A stretch of DNA of 64,000 nucleotides from NCBI GenBank assembly GCA_022566355.1, contig JADFJB010000001.1:1-64000 (forward strand), in the 5' to 3' direction. Below, one piece after another: positions 29,144 through 37,286 of the stretch. Positions within the stretch are counted from its first letter, which is position 1, and each line of letters opens with the position of its first letter. Under the pieces are notes generated by a model. That model was not told the origin of the DNA, did not search any database, and was given only the letters and a program-made list of their open reading frames with translations. The stretch comes from a candidate division KSB1 bacterium. GTDB taxonomy: Bacteria; Zhuqueibacterota; JdFR-76; DREG01. A program made the position numbers and the translations under genes.

Positions 29144-29529
29144 TCAACTTTTTATCTTTTTAATTGCGTCTTCCTCACTTGCAAGATAAAATCCTTTTAA
29201 TACGGGCAAGCCAATTGATGTCAGGCTGTCCATATAATCTTCAGGATAATTGACGCAGACTAAAATACCATTATTATTGTCGGTTACTTCTTTCCAAAGA
29301 TCAAAAAGTGCTCTAACAACAGCACTTCCAGCAAATTTAGCTTCAATTTTGATAATACAGGAAGTGGTTTCTGAGGCATCTTGTAGACTTTGGTACTGGT
29401 TAATTATTTCTTTACTAATTATTTTATCAACCCCCTTTTTAAAAGCAGTTCCTTATCCATATAATTTAAAGTGAGAACTATGATGCCATCTTCCATCTGG
29501 CCAGTAACTTTGATATCTTCTTTTTTCAT
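29144..29529 (-). pseudogene. STAS-like gene, copy 2: split by a -1 frameshift at a slippery U UUA AAA site
   Basis: From the ATG at 29529 (MKKEDIKVTGQMEDG) the frame reaches CTT TTA AAA AGG and stops 6 codons later. A -1 slip at the in-frame heptamer T TTA AAA (in the run around 29435-29446) gives one uninterrupted 128-residue STAS-like protein: KKGVDKIISKEIINQYQ, SCIIKIEAKFAGSAVVRALF, LVCVNYPEDYMDSL, LKGFYLASEEDAIKKI. The downstream part has no usable ATG of its own until late. The gene may be a pseudogene with one indel, or use programmed frameshifting. STAS proteins usually bind anti-sigma kinases or act inside transporters and stressosomes. The membrane gene follows 115 nt later. Confidence 0.55.
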
Positions 29530-29871
29530 TATTATACCTTAAAATTATTTTTAGTAATGATTTTTATATTTTAAAGTGCGATTATTATAAGTAGGTACCC
29601 ACAATACTATTAACATAAATTAAATTTTCAGATCTTTATTTTTTTCTTAGCCGGGACAACATCTTTGCTAAATATCATTTTCATGGTTCGCCCTAATTCT
29701 GACACTTCAATCTTACTAATTAATTAGGAATATCACTTGTCTTTTGAATTTTAGCTGCATCTACATTTTTATTTTGCTACTAATTCTTCCTCTTTACTTG
29801 GAATATATTCGTTCATAGTTTTATATTTTGAGTCTTAGAGGCTTCGAGGCTGAATAGTTACAGATAGTGTA
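29530..29871. other. Gap with a possible gene remnant
   Basis: 342 bp between the divergent STAS-like copy 2 and the plus-strand gene at 29872. On the minus strand near 29635-29715 a short open stretch reads VSELGRTMKMIFSKDVVPAK and ends at a stop, with further stops just upstream; it may be the tail of a lost gene. Promoters for both flanking units should lie here; none could be assigned confidently. Confidence 0.3.
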
Positions 29872-30402
29872 ATGAATAAGACAAAAAAAAGTTGTAAAGA
29901 AATTCGAGAGCAGGTGGTTCTTTTTCTTTTGTTCATCACTTCAGAAGATTGTTTGCAGGCATATGAAAACTCAATTTCACAAGAAAAACTTGCTTTTGAG
30001 TTGAGCCGGATCTGGTTCGACGAGATTTATATTCCGGGAATGATTTACCTCGTCGATGGTTTGAAGGGTAACTTTAGTGAAAATAATGCCCGGGAATTTG
30101 AGAAATGTTTCACAGAGAAAGAATTCAAATCATTAGAACGATTCCATCGATTTTTTGAATTACGAATGGATATGCTTTCTAAAGACATGAAAAAGAAGGG
30201 AACCATCCCGCAAAACGACTCATGGCAGCATCTAAAAAAACATGCGTCCTATCTGGCTGATGAACTGGAACCGAATGCGGATGAAAAAAGAAAACATCTG
30301 GAGAGGATGGTTAAAGATGGATTGTTGGATGATGGAAAGTTGCTGAAAGGCAGCATCCGGGATAAATGGGTGTTGCCGTTAACAACAACGATGGATAAAT
30401 AA
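29872..30402 (+). CDS. Hypothetical protein, all-helical
   Basis: 176 residues, charged, no signal peptide or membrane segment. It looks mostly helical (EIREQVVLFLLFITSEDCL, ELSRIWFDEIYIPGMIYLVDG, FEKCFTEKEFKSLERFHRFFELRMDML). No family recognised. It is the only plus-strand gene in a long minus-strand stretch. The downstream end shows AAAGATG..GATTG-rich sequence but no clear terminator. Codon use looks coding throughout and the length is well above chance. Confidence 0.55.
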   Translation: MNKTKKSCKEIREQVVLFLLFITSEDCLQAYENSISQEKLAFELSRIWFDEIYIPGMIYLVDGLKGNFSENNAREFEKCFTEKEFKSLERFHRFFELRMDMLSKDMKKKGTIPQNDSWQHLKKHASYLADELEPNADEKRKHLERMVKDGLLDDGKLLKGSIRDKWVLPLTTTMDK

Positions 30403-30512
30403 AAAGGATCATGAATAATCCTCAGAATTAGATTTCCAATTTGGAATAATCATTTGTGCCATTCATGGGGCGTTGAACAAATCCAGGGAACCCATTTATG
30501 GTTTCCGGAATC

Positions 30513-31016
30513 TCACATATATTTCAATCCCAATCCAATGTAAATAACCATAGCTGCGAACCCTATATTTACCATCAAAAGAAAGAAAATTTTTCGGCGA
30601 ATTTTTTTATAGGATTCCGGAAACGATTCTAACTTTTGATCATAGCTTCTAGCCATGGAGATTAACCTTGGACCGTACACCGAATTTTGTATTCCCTGGC
30701 TAACAATAATCAGTGTCACTAGAATTAGTTTAAAAACTAAAAAATTGATGTAATTTGAACTAAAGTTAAAATTACGCATATAGCTGACATTAATTAAATT
30801 GAAGATCCCAGTCAAAATAATCACTCCAATTGCTTCCCATTGAACCGTCTTAAACCGGTTATTTATTTTTATTAAGACTTCAGCAAATTCTCTGGTTGAA
30901 GCAAAGTGATTCTTTAAGACCGGACTTATAACCAACACAAAACAAATAGTGCCACCTACCCAGACGATGACAGCCAGGATGTGCAGCCACAGGATAAAAG
31001 TGCCGAATGTAAACAT
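30513..31016 (-). CDS. CopD-like/DUF2214-type small membrane protein
   Basis: 167 residues with four membrane segments. The start LWLHILAVIVWVGGTICFVLVI, with HILA-x-IVWVGG, matches the CopD copper-resistance domain family and relatives, in which the His lies in TM1. FETVQWEAIGVIILTGIFNLI forms TM2, and the last two segments follow the same order as in that group. The protein may handle copper or haem in the inner membrane, but many members have no known substrate. No good ribosome binding site is visible before the ATG. Confidence 0.6.
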   Translation of the reverse strand: MFTFGTFILWLHILAVIVWVGGTICFVLVISPVLKNHFASTREFAEVLIKINNRFKTVQWEAIGVIILTGIFNLINVSYMRNFNFSSNYINFLVFKLILVTLIIVSQGIQNSVYGPRLISMARSYDQKLESFPESYKKIRRKIFFLLMVNIGFAAMVIYIGLGLKYM

Positions 31017-31030
31017 TATATGATTCTAGG

Positions 31031-31161
31031 GGCTAGAGGTGAGAGGCTTGAGACTAGGAAACTAGGGGCTAGAGATTGGACGCTAGAAACTAGAACTTTA
31101 ACCAATTTTTAGTAGAAATAAAAGCATTTCCTATCTAGCCTCTAGTCTCTCACCTCTAGCC
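31031..31161. repeat. Intergenic inverted repeat rich in CTAG
   Basis: The 15-bp arms GGCTAGAGGTGAGAG (31031-31045) and CTCTCACCTCTAGCC (31147-31161) are perfect inverse copies about 100 bp apart. The interior has more CTAG words (GACTAGG, GGGGCTAGAG, GACGCTAGAAACTAG) in both directions. It fills the gap between the CopD-like gene start and the PCP-red gene end and can form a long hairpin. CTAG is usually rare in bacterial DNA, which makes the cluster notable. Confidence 0.7.
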
Positions 31162-31173
31162 TCCAATTTCATC

Positions 31174-31686
31174 CTACATCCCCATCTGCTCTCTAACTTC
31201 TTCCAAGACCGTAGCATTGATTTCCTTAAAACCATTCTCCATTGCATGCTGCTCAATTCTTTTTTTAATCATGGAGCGAACAAAAGAAGGGATTCTATCC
31301 ATTCGTTCTTTGGCTTCATCCGTCCAAATAAGCTCACTATCGGATTCATATGCTTCTTCAACCATTCCGGTAAATGGACATTTTGAAGTGGGACTTGAAT
31401 TTTCAGGTGCTTGCTCAACATCTTGGTTTTCGGTTGATAGCTCAGTATCTTCTTTTTGATAAGTCAATGAGCTTCTAATTTTTTCCATTGGCTCGGCTGG
31501 TACAGACCTGCCGCCAATTTTTACATCGAGGGATCGTACCATCTGGGTTTCCATCTGGTTTGTTAGCATAGCGATGTCTTTGCCGCATTTCGGGCAATGA
31601 AAGATAACCGTCATCGAGCCGTTTTCAGGGCCTGAGGTCTCTTTCAGCTTCATTGCCTCATCGCATTCAACACATAAAAATTTCAT
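31174..31686 (-). CDS. Zinc-ribbon protein with C-terminal PCP-reductase-like domain
   Basis: 170 residues. The N-terminus carries a zinc ribbon (C5-x2-C8 and C31-x2-C34). An acidic linker follows, then a C-terminal domain LIWTDEAKERMDRIPSFVRSM with KKRIEQHAMENGFKEI and VLEEVREQMGM (about 117-170), the PCP_red fold known from the end of protochlorophyllide reductase subunit ChlB/BchB. It is co-expressed with the Mrp ATPase: the Mrp stop TGA directly precedes this ATG and the GGAG site lies in the last Mrp codons. With no chlorophyll genes present, a role in Fe-S or redox protein handling with Mrp is inferred. Confidence 0.75.
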   Translation of the reverse strand: MKFLCVECDEAMKLKETSGPENGSMTVIFHCPKCGKDIAMLTNQMETQMVRSLDVKIGGRSVPAEPMEKIRSSLTYQKEDTELSTENQDVEQAPENSSPTSKCPFTGMVEEAYESDSELIWTDEAKERMDRIPSFVRSMIKKRIEQHAMENGFKEINATVLEEVREQMGM

Positions 31687-32595
31687 TCAATTCTCCAAGT
31701 TTAAAGTTTTTTCATATAAACTAACTTTAATTTTATCGGCTATTTGACGAATCGATTTTCCTGCCGGTCGGTCTGAATATTTCTGTAGAAAAAAATCTCC
31801 CTCATCTGCACAAACTGCGATCCTGGGGTCGAACGGGATATTCCCTAAATATGAGATGCCATGTTTTATTGCAAATTCCTCAACATTACCGGCTGGGAAT
31901 AATTCTTCCTCGTGACCACAGTTGGCACAAACATGGTTAGACATATTTTCTATAATTCCAATAACCGGCGTTTTTAATATTTCATTTGCCATTTTTATAG
32001 ATTTGCCAACCACAAATTGTGAAACCGCCGAGGGAATTGTGACAATAATAGTTCCTGTTATTTGGGGTAGTACATCAGCCAGGTTGGCTAATTTATCGGT
32101 GCCGGGAGGTAAGTCGATAAAAAGAGTATCCAATTTACCCCAATTCGTATCAGAGAGAAATTCTCGCAGTGCTGCCGCTTCCATCATTCCGCGCCAGGTA
32201 TAGGAGTCTTTTTGGGTCGGGGCGTCCCATAGAACGGGAGAGCTGTCATCAGGCAAGAATAGATCCATCGACATAATTTTCATATTTAATTGGCTTAATA
32301 CAGGCAGGGTGCCCGATTTTTCATATTTGAGTTTTTGGTTTCGAACACCTGTCATTTTAGCGATAGATGGTCCATTGATGTCCGCATCTAAAATCCCCAC
32401 TTTATTTCCTGCCAGTGCAAAAGTAGATGCCAAATTTACCGCAATAGAACTCTTACCAACTCCGCCTTTACCGCTCATCACAGTGATAATATTGTGAATG
32501 GAAGCCATTCTGGCTTGCATGCGATCTATTTGTTCGCCAACCTGAGCCACAATGTTTGAGCCACCGTCGCCTTTTATGTCGTGATACTTTTTCAA
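31687..32595 (-). CDS. mrp: Mrp/NBP35-family ATP-binding Fe-S carrier protein
   Basis: 302 residues. The deviant Walker A MSGKGGVGKSSIAVNLAS near residue 41, the A-prime segment VGILDADINGPSIAKMTG, and IDLPPGTDK near 165 define the Mrp branch of the MinD/ParA ATPases. A C-terminal C-x2-C (VCANCGHEEELF) is the Fe-S cluster-binding pair of dimeric Mrp proteins. The role is assembly or transfer of Fe-S clusters in the cytosol. The TTG at 32595 is a poor start with no clear ribosome binding site; an internal ATG about 25 codons later is possible. Its stop is fused to the start of the PCP-red gene. Confidence 0.9.
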   Translation of the reverse strand: MKKYHDIKGDGGSNIVAQVGEQIDRMQARMASIHNIITVMSGKGGVGKSSIAVNLASTFALAGNKVGILDADINGPSIAKMTGVRNQKLKYEKSGTLPVLSQLNMKIMSMDLFLPDDSSPVLWDAPTQKDSYTWRGMMEAAALREFLSDTNWGKLDTLFIDLPPGTDKLANLADVLPQITGTIIVTIPSAVSQFVVGKSIKMANEILKTPVIGIIENMSNHVCANCGHEEELFPAGNVEEFAIKHGISYLGNIPFDPRIAVCADEGDFFLQKYSDRPAGKSIRQIADKIKVSLYEKTLNLEN

Positions 32596-32708
32596 GATTT
32601 AATGACTCTTTTTCATAAATGAAACTCAATGAATATTGAAAATGAATGGGGGAATGGGTGAAAGGGAGAATGTGTGATTTTCATGTTTTAATTATCCATT
32701 TATCAGCT

Positions 32709-33053
32709 TTAATCGATCATGAGTACTATCTGAGATAATATACGATTATAACCTTCGTCAAATTTTAATGTTGCATCATCATCAATATACTTGCATCGAT
32801 TAGATAGTTCTATTAGAACTTGTGTTTCACATGCCTCAGTTTCTGCATCGCTTAATTTTGCGATGAAAGCTGCTCTATATCTTCGTTTTCTCCATGCTTC
32901 TGCTAGATTAGTACAAACAGATCTTCATGAACGTCTTATTTGATCAACTAATGAAAATTTCTCTTCGTTTGGAAAACTTTTAGTAATTTTAAAAATTTTC
33001 ATCGCTAGCTCAATTTCATTCTGATAAACTCTTAACTCTTTATAACTTTTTAT
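32709..33053 (-). pseudogene. Broken four-helix bundle protein (23S rRNA IVS family)
   Basis: One frame of 115 codons reads as a full-length four-helix bundle protein: SYKELRVYQNEIELAMKIFK, ITKSFPNEEKFSLVDQIRRS, then an in-frame TGA at 32925-32927, then RSVCTNLAEAWRKRRYRAAF, IAKLSDAETEACETQVLIEL, ending at TAA 32709-32711. Family members read RRSSRSV at the break, so a single TCA-to-TGA change explains it. The expected start is ATA instead of ATG, and the first 14 nt overlap the end of the stress protein gene. Both defects point to a dead gene. Such genes often sit inside rRNA intervening sequences or near mobile regions. Confidence 0.85.
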
Positions 33054-35100
33054 TCTTGGCGCCATTCTCTATATCTCCCCGACTCTTATTAGAATCATTC
33101 TCCCCTTCGCCCATTCTCCCGTTCTCCGATTCAGTTAACTTCTGCCCCTTCTGGTTTTCGTTCCCTGATTCTGTTGAATTATCTTTATCAATATTTTTCA
33201 TCATCTCCTCCATCATTATCCGCCCTTCAGCGATGCCTTCTTCTGCGATTTCGAGTGTGATTAACTCAACTTTTATCTTATTGGCAAAATCCACAATTCT
33301 TTCTTTGGTTTTATCACGCATAAAGCCTTCCGGAACGCGATTAAGGCGTGCAACGGCTGAAGAAGTCCAGGAGAACTCGCCGTCTTTGATGATTTCTGTG
33401 GCCGGACCGCTTGCACTGTAAGGTGTCTTCTTAAGCTTCCCTCGCTCTTCGAGATTTTTCGTTTCCTCGATAACATCTCCGGCAACTTCATAAACCTGAA
33501 GTTTGGTTATGATCGGAATTTTCTTTACCCGGGCGGATTTCTCGATCTGCGCTTTCGTTCGTCGTCTTTGATATCCTGACGGAACCTCATGTAAAGCCTG
33601 CTTTGCATCGCTGGTCCATTTCAGTTTAATATTGTCAAAGGTTAACTCTTCGGAGATAGCACCTTCCAGGGGTGCAAGGTTTTCGATGGCTTGTTTGTCC
33701 AGTTTTTGGAATTGATCGGTTTTCGATTTACATATAGGGCAAATGACCGGTTTAATATCTTTAGCCGCATAGCCACATTCTTTACAGATATAAGTTTCGG
33801 ACTCCAGCAGGTTGCCTTTGTCGATCGCCACCTCTTCCGCGATAATGCCCATCGCTTGCATGGCCTTTGGCGGCAAAATTGTTGACAGCGATTTTTCGAT
33901 AATTTTTATATTGATAACCGAATGTCCTCTTTCCATGGCCCAACGATGTATAGTGGTCCGTGCAATCCCACGTACACCTGCAGGCGCCGTATTTAACAAC
34001 TTGGTGGCGTCCTCGGTCCAGATCATAGATTCTTCTGCCCGAATATCGATAGCTGGCACAAACCTTTTACTGGATAACAGGACATTACAGGGCGCCATTC
34101 TGAGAAGGTTCTCGGTATTGCTGCCTATATCCATTTCTTCATCACTGTGTACACCAATTCGACCCATTACCAGCAGCCAGGGTCTTTCTCGACGAACGTA
34201 TTGAAGGATCTTTTCAAACGCTTTACCATCGATTAAAGTAATTTTTAATTCAATGCCTTGTTCGCTTGCTATCCTGCGGGAGACTTCAAGATGCGATTGA
34301 TAGATCTTGGCCAGACCAGTATCGATTACATCCTCATGAAGTTGTTCCTGCTCTTTAAATTTGAAAACCTTGGTCGCTTTTTCGGTTAGAACATGTACAA
34401 GACTGTTGAAAAGGGTGTAATGTAAATAAGGATCATAAACGGAAATTGCTTCGACTTCTTTATTCAAAGCTTTTCCCAATTCAAGCGCAGTCTTTAAACC
34501 TGCAAACGACTCCGGACTGCCGTCAACACAAACAACGATATTACCGCCGTTGCCCAGTTCATGCTTAACTTCTCCGTTGCCGCTCCCATCGAGTTGTTCT
34601 TCAAGGGGTGACGTGTTCTTGACGATCAAGGTGTCGGTTTTGATTCTACGAACCACACGATCTGTAACACTACCGATCACGCTATCTCTCACAGCGCCAA
34701 GCCCCAAAGCTCCCATAATCACCAGGTCGTAATCACTTTCGTTGATATCATCAACGAGGACTTTATAATTCTTGCCATCGATCATTTTAGGTTCGAAAGG
34801 GATTTTCGCCGCCTGGCAGTATTTGTTCATCACTTCCAGATATGAGTCTGAAATAAGTTCCAGTCCCATGGTGATCAGGGTGTCGTGGATGCTTCGTTGC
34901 TTCTCTAATTCTTCCTCAACTTGATACTCTTCCGGTAGGGTGAATTCCATCTGTTTAAACCGTATGTCATGCATCTTGGCTGCATAGGCATGACAACCAA
35001 CCAGCTTTGATTCGAACCGTTTTGAAAAGTCAACTGCAAACTCGATGCTCGATAAGGAATGATCTGAATTATCCACGGGAACATAAATCTTTTTAAACAT
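33040..35100 (-). CDS. Fusion of two universal stress domains, a zinc ribbon and three PCP-reductase-like domains
   Basis: 686 residues. UspA domain 1 spans about 1-155 with the nucleotide-binding motif GALGLGAVRDSVIGSVTDR. UspA domain 2 spans about 180-345 with GRIGVHSDEEMDIGSNTENL. Then three WT-starting PCP_red-like units follow, near 365 (IWTEDATKLLNTAPAGVRG), 485 (LKWTSDAKQALHEVPSGYQR) and 580 (FSWTSSAVARLNRVPEGFMR). A rubredoxin-like ribbon YICKECGYAAKD with ICPICKSK lies between units 1 and 2. The C-terminus is charged and low-complexity. AAAGGAG 4 nt before the ATG at 35100 settles the start. It sits upstream of the Mrp/PCP-red pair, suggesting a shared stress or redox role. I know of no characterised member with this order. 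Confidence 0.8.
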   Translation of the reverse strand: MFKKIYVPVDNSDHSLSSIEFAVDFSKRFESKLVGCHAYAAKMHDIRFKQMEFTLPEEYQVEEELEKQRSIHDTLITMGLELISDSYLEVMNKYCQAAKIPFEPKMIDGKNYKVLVDDINESDYDLVIMGALGLGAVRDSVIGSVTDRVVRRIKTDTLIVKNTSPLEEQLDGSGNGEVKHELGNGGNIVVCVDGSPESFAGLKTALELGKALNKEVEAISVYDPYLHYTLFNSLVHVLTEKATKVFKFKEQEQLHEDVIDTGLAKIYQSHLEVSRRIASEQGIELKITLIDGKAFEKILQYVRRERPWLLVMGRIGVHSDEEMDIGSNTENLLRMAPCNVLLSSKRFVPAIDIRAEESMIWTEDATKLLNTAPAGVRGIARTTIHRWAMERGHSVINIKIIEKSLSTILPPKAMQAMGIIAEEVAIDKGNLLESETYICKECGYAAKDIKPVICPICKSKTDQFQKLDKQAIENLAPLEGAISEELTFDNIKLKWTSDAKQALHEVPSGYQRRRTKAQIEKSARVKKIPIITKLQVYEVAGDVIEETKNLEERGKLKKTPYSASGPATEIIKDGEFSWTSSAVARLNRVPEGFMRDKTKERIVDFANKIKVELITLEIAEEGIAEGRIMMEEMMKNIDKDNSTESGNENQKGQKLTESENGRMGEGENDSNKSRGDIENGAKNKKL

Positions 35101-35471
35101 AATTCTCCTTTCGAAGGCCTTTAGCAAGGATTGTAATTTGTTGGAAGGTCATTTCTTCAATAGTTACATTTATTTTGAATCGCTAATATATGACTTTTCA
35201 ATTTTAAAGTCAACATGTTTCAGGTTTTCTTATATATGTTATAATATCCACTTTTTTCAAAAAAGCCTTGTTTTATTTCGTTCCGCTGATCTTATTAATA
35301 ATAGCTCAACAAATAATAATGAGTCAGTGTTTTTTTCAACAATTGATCAATTTAGAACCGGAAAGCAAACAAATAAAAATATTTAGTGTCTGTGAAATTA
35401 TCTGTCCTGATGCCGGTGTATTTTGAAAAAGCTTAATAAGGGTTTGTGGTTTTGTCTGTGTAAGTCAGTGG
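35101..35471. other. AT-rich gap upstream of the stress-protein fusion gene
   Basis: 371 bp that should hold the promoter of the minus-strand stress protein. No RNA, repeat or palindrome of note. A plus-strand frame of 82 codons here has no ribosome binding site and a biased composition and is not taken as a gene. Confidence 0.35.
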
Positions 35472-35840
35472 CTAATAAACAAACCCGATTCGATTATACA
35501 CATAATTTAACCTGGTGAGAATGTAATTCAAGGTTTGATTTGCTTTCTGATCCTGGTTTGACTCCCCTAAAGAAATAGACATAATCGCGTTGCGTAAGTG
35601 ATCCGTACTGGAATCCGGAAGTGGTCCATGTTTTGTTTCTTTAACACAATTAACAAAGTTTTTAAGCTCAAACCTGGCTTTAACAAGGGAATTATAAAAA
35701 TCCGTTTCTGGTGTGAATTGGTTTGTGAGTTTACTGATCCTGCTAATCTCAAGTTGAATGATTGCAGGCCCCATCTGTTGGAATTCCTTCCAACTGAGGA
35801 ATTCGAGTTCATTCCAATCTTTTTTTTTAAGGGTAGACAT
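35472..35840 (-). CDS. Hypothetical helical protein
   Basis: 122 residues, no signal peptide or membrane segment. The sequence is amphipathic helical (WKEFQQMGPAIIQLEISRIS, FYNSLVKARFELKNFVNCVK, QTLNYILTRLNYVYNRIGF). No family recognised. It has no visible Shine-Dalgarno before the ATG. Same strand as its neighbours, 121 nt after the 199-residue gene. Confidence 0.5.
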   Translation of the reverse strand: MSTLKKKDWNELEFLSWKEFQQMGPAIIQLEISRISKLTNQFTPETDFYNSLVKARFELKNFVNCVKETKHGPLPDSSTDHLRNAIMSISLGESNQDQKANQTLNYILTRLNYVYNRIGFVY

Positions 35841-35961
35841 TTTTAGTTTATGGTGAATGGTTAATTTATCTTCCGCGTGATCACTTCATGATTTGATTCG
35901 CTTAAATTTAGTTATTCAAAAATTTGTTCCAAAAAAGTCAACTCTCTCGCGCAGTAAAATG

Positions 35962-36561
35962 CTAGGGGGGCTGATGTTTTGCTCCGGTATTAACAGCCCG
36001 CCACATTTGCAGCAGTCCTTTGAATTTTCTGCGAAATTCTGCAGAATCCTGTTGGATGGTCTCCCGTGTAAATTGAGGCAATAGATTTACCAGAAGCGAT
36101 TCCATTTTTTCGATGGAAATCCAACCATGTTGCAGATAAGCCAGGGTAAGATGATAGTCCGGTTCATCTCCACGAGCGATGAAACGAAAGGCGACACTAT
36201 AAGGATCGAAGTGCAAGAGTTTTAATTTATCCTGTTTAAAATTGCCATTATTGGAATAGATAGTATTTTCTGCTCGAATAGCTCGCTCTCGATATCCATC
36301 CGGTAATGGGATGTAATCACCTGGAGATTCATCGATCACCTCCACTATGAATTGATCCTGCGTTCGTTTTAACGCTTCTGAAAAAGCTGGTTTATGTTCG
36401 GGATTAATTTCAGATGCAATCTCAATTCGTTCAATCCAATTGCGCCAGCCTTCGAATAAAAGACTGGTCTCGCCAACAAGATAGAGGTTACCGGCCTTGT
36501 TGTAATTAACACTTAGTTTTGATAGAAACTCCAATAGGGTTTGGCCTTGAATTAGGTTCAT
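35962..36561 (-). CDS. Hypothetical protein, possible nucleotidyltransferase-like fold
   Basis: 199 residues. The N-terminal part LLEFLSKLSVNYNKAGNLYL with VGETSLLFEGWRNWIERIEI resembles the start of small nucleotidyltransferase or DUF6036-type antitoxin folds (a strand-turn-helix with V-G-E-T-S in place of G-G). The C-terminal half is mixed (FDPYSVAFRFIARGDEPDYH). It is just upstream in the map of a MazEF-like pair and could be part of the same defence or toxin neighbourhood. That is inference; the catalytic residues of nucleotidyltransferases are not clearly present. Confidence 0.45.
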   Translation of the reverse strand: MNLIQGQTLLEFLSKLSVNYNKAGNLYLVGETSLLFEGWRNWIERIEIASEINPEHKPAFSEALKRTQDQFIVEVIDESPGDYIPLPDGYRERAIRAENTIYSNNGNFKQDKLKLLHFDPYSVAFRFIARGDEPDYHLTLAYLQHGWISIEKMESLLVNLLPQFTRETIQQDSAEFRRKFKGLLQMWRAVNTGAKHQPP

Positions 36562-36599
36562 AATAGATTACTATTGGTTAAATTTTGAATGATTATTTT

Positions 36600-36929
36600 T
36601 TAGTCTCTTATTTCAAGAGCTATTTTTAAAGTTTGATTTAATTCATTTAGTTTTAATGGGGATAACCTGCAAATGAAGTTTTTCAATATAATTTTAGAAA
36701 GGCTTACAAGCTCATCACAATGAATACTACTGTCATGTTTAAGTCCTTCAGCAATTCCAACTAATACCTGAGTGGATAAACCATCATGACTCGAATAAAG
36801 TGGTGCACAAATGACTGTAGAAAATTGTGAATCTATTAATAGTTGCCGACTAACTACTACAAATATTCTCGACTTTTTTGGATCCTTAGAGGAGGGCTTT
36901 TTAACTTTATATAAATCGCCACGTCTCAC
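36600..36929 (-). CDS. MazF/PemK-type toxin endoribonuclease
   Basis: 109 residues. [11 protein letters not shown] at the N-terminus, [24 protein letters not shown], and [12 protein letters not shown] near 70 follow the MazF/PemK fold order, and the small beta-barrel size fits. MazF proteins cut mRNA in the cytosol and are held inactive by the antitoxin. The start is GTG at 36929, whose last two bases form the antitoxin stop (GTGA overlap), so translation is coupled. The family's N-terminal G-D-(L/I) and conserved R and T/S are present except that T is replaced by S near position 37. Confidence 0.82.
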   Translation of the reverse strand: MRRGDLYKVKKPSSKDPKKSRIFVVVSRQLLIDSQFSTVICAPLYSSHDGLSTQVLVGIAEGLKHDSSIHCDELVSLSKIILKNFICRLSPLKLNELNQTLKIALEIRD

Positions 36930-37156
36930 ACGGGAACCTGGTAATCTAATACATCACTAGCTTCGTTATTGAGACGATCAGAATTGTTATTTATGATTTC
37001 AAGATCACAGCGATCCTGTACCTCTTTCAAATATATCTCTATATAAATCCACAAAGCTTTTTCAATAAAATCTGATCGACTTTTATTTTGCCCTGATTTT
37101 TCATCAATAGCATTCAATAATTCTTCAGACAATGTAACTGATGTTTTGATTTTCAT
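36926..37156 (-). CDS. Ribbon-helix-helix antitoxin partner of the MazF-like toxin
   Basis: 76 residues. The N-terminal strand-helix-helix [20 protein letters not shown] then [18 protein letters not shown] is a ribbon-helix-helix DNA-binding domain. The acidic C-terminal tail should wrap the toxin. Antitoxins of this type repress their own promoter, which would lie at 37157-37286. The 4-nt GTGA overlap with the toxin gene is typical of such modules. Confidence 0.8.
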   Translation of the reverse strand: MKIKTSVTLSEELLNAIDEKSGQNKSRSDFIEKALWIYIEIYLKEVQDRCDLEIINNNSDRLNNEASDVLDYQVPV

Positions 37157-37286
37157 ACTACCAATATACCACCTATGTTTTTTTAATGCAATAAATTTTG
37201 TTTATTTTTTTGGAAAACTGCTAAGTTGACAAAATTAATCATTAAACCGAATGTTTTAAAATCACCTCTTTTCTTGGCTAACAAGA

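Noticed and set aside
32925-32927. Selenocysteine reading of the TGA in the four-helix bundle gene
   Set aside because: The family has Ser here, not Cys, the start codon is also lost, and no SECIS-like hairpin was recognised after the TGA.
35138-35386. 82-codon plus-strand frame upstream of the stress-protein gene
   Set aside because: No ribosome binding site, Phe/Tyr/Ser-rich translation typical of AT-rich non-coding DNA.
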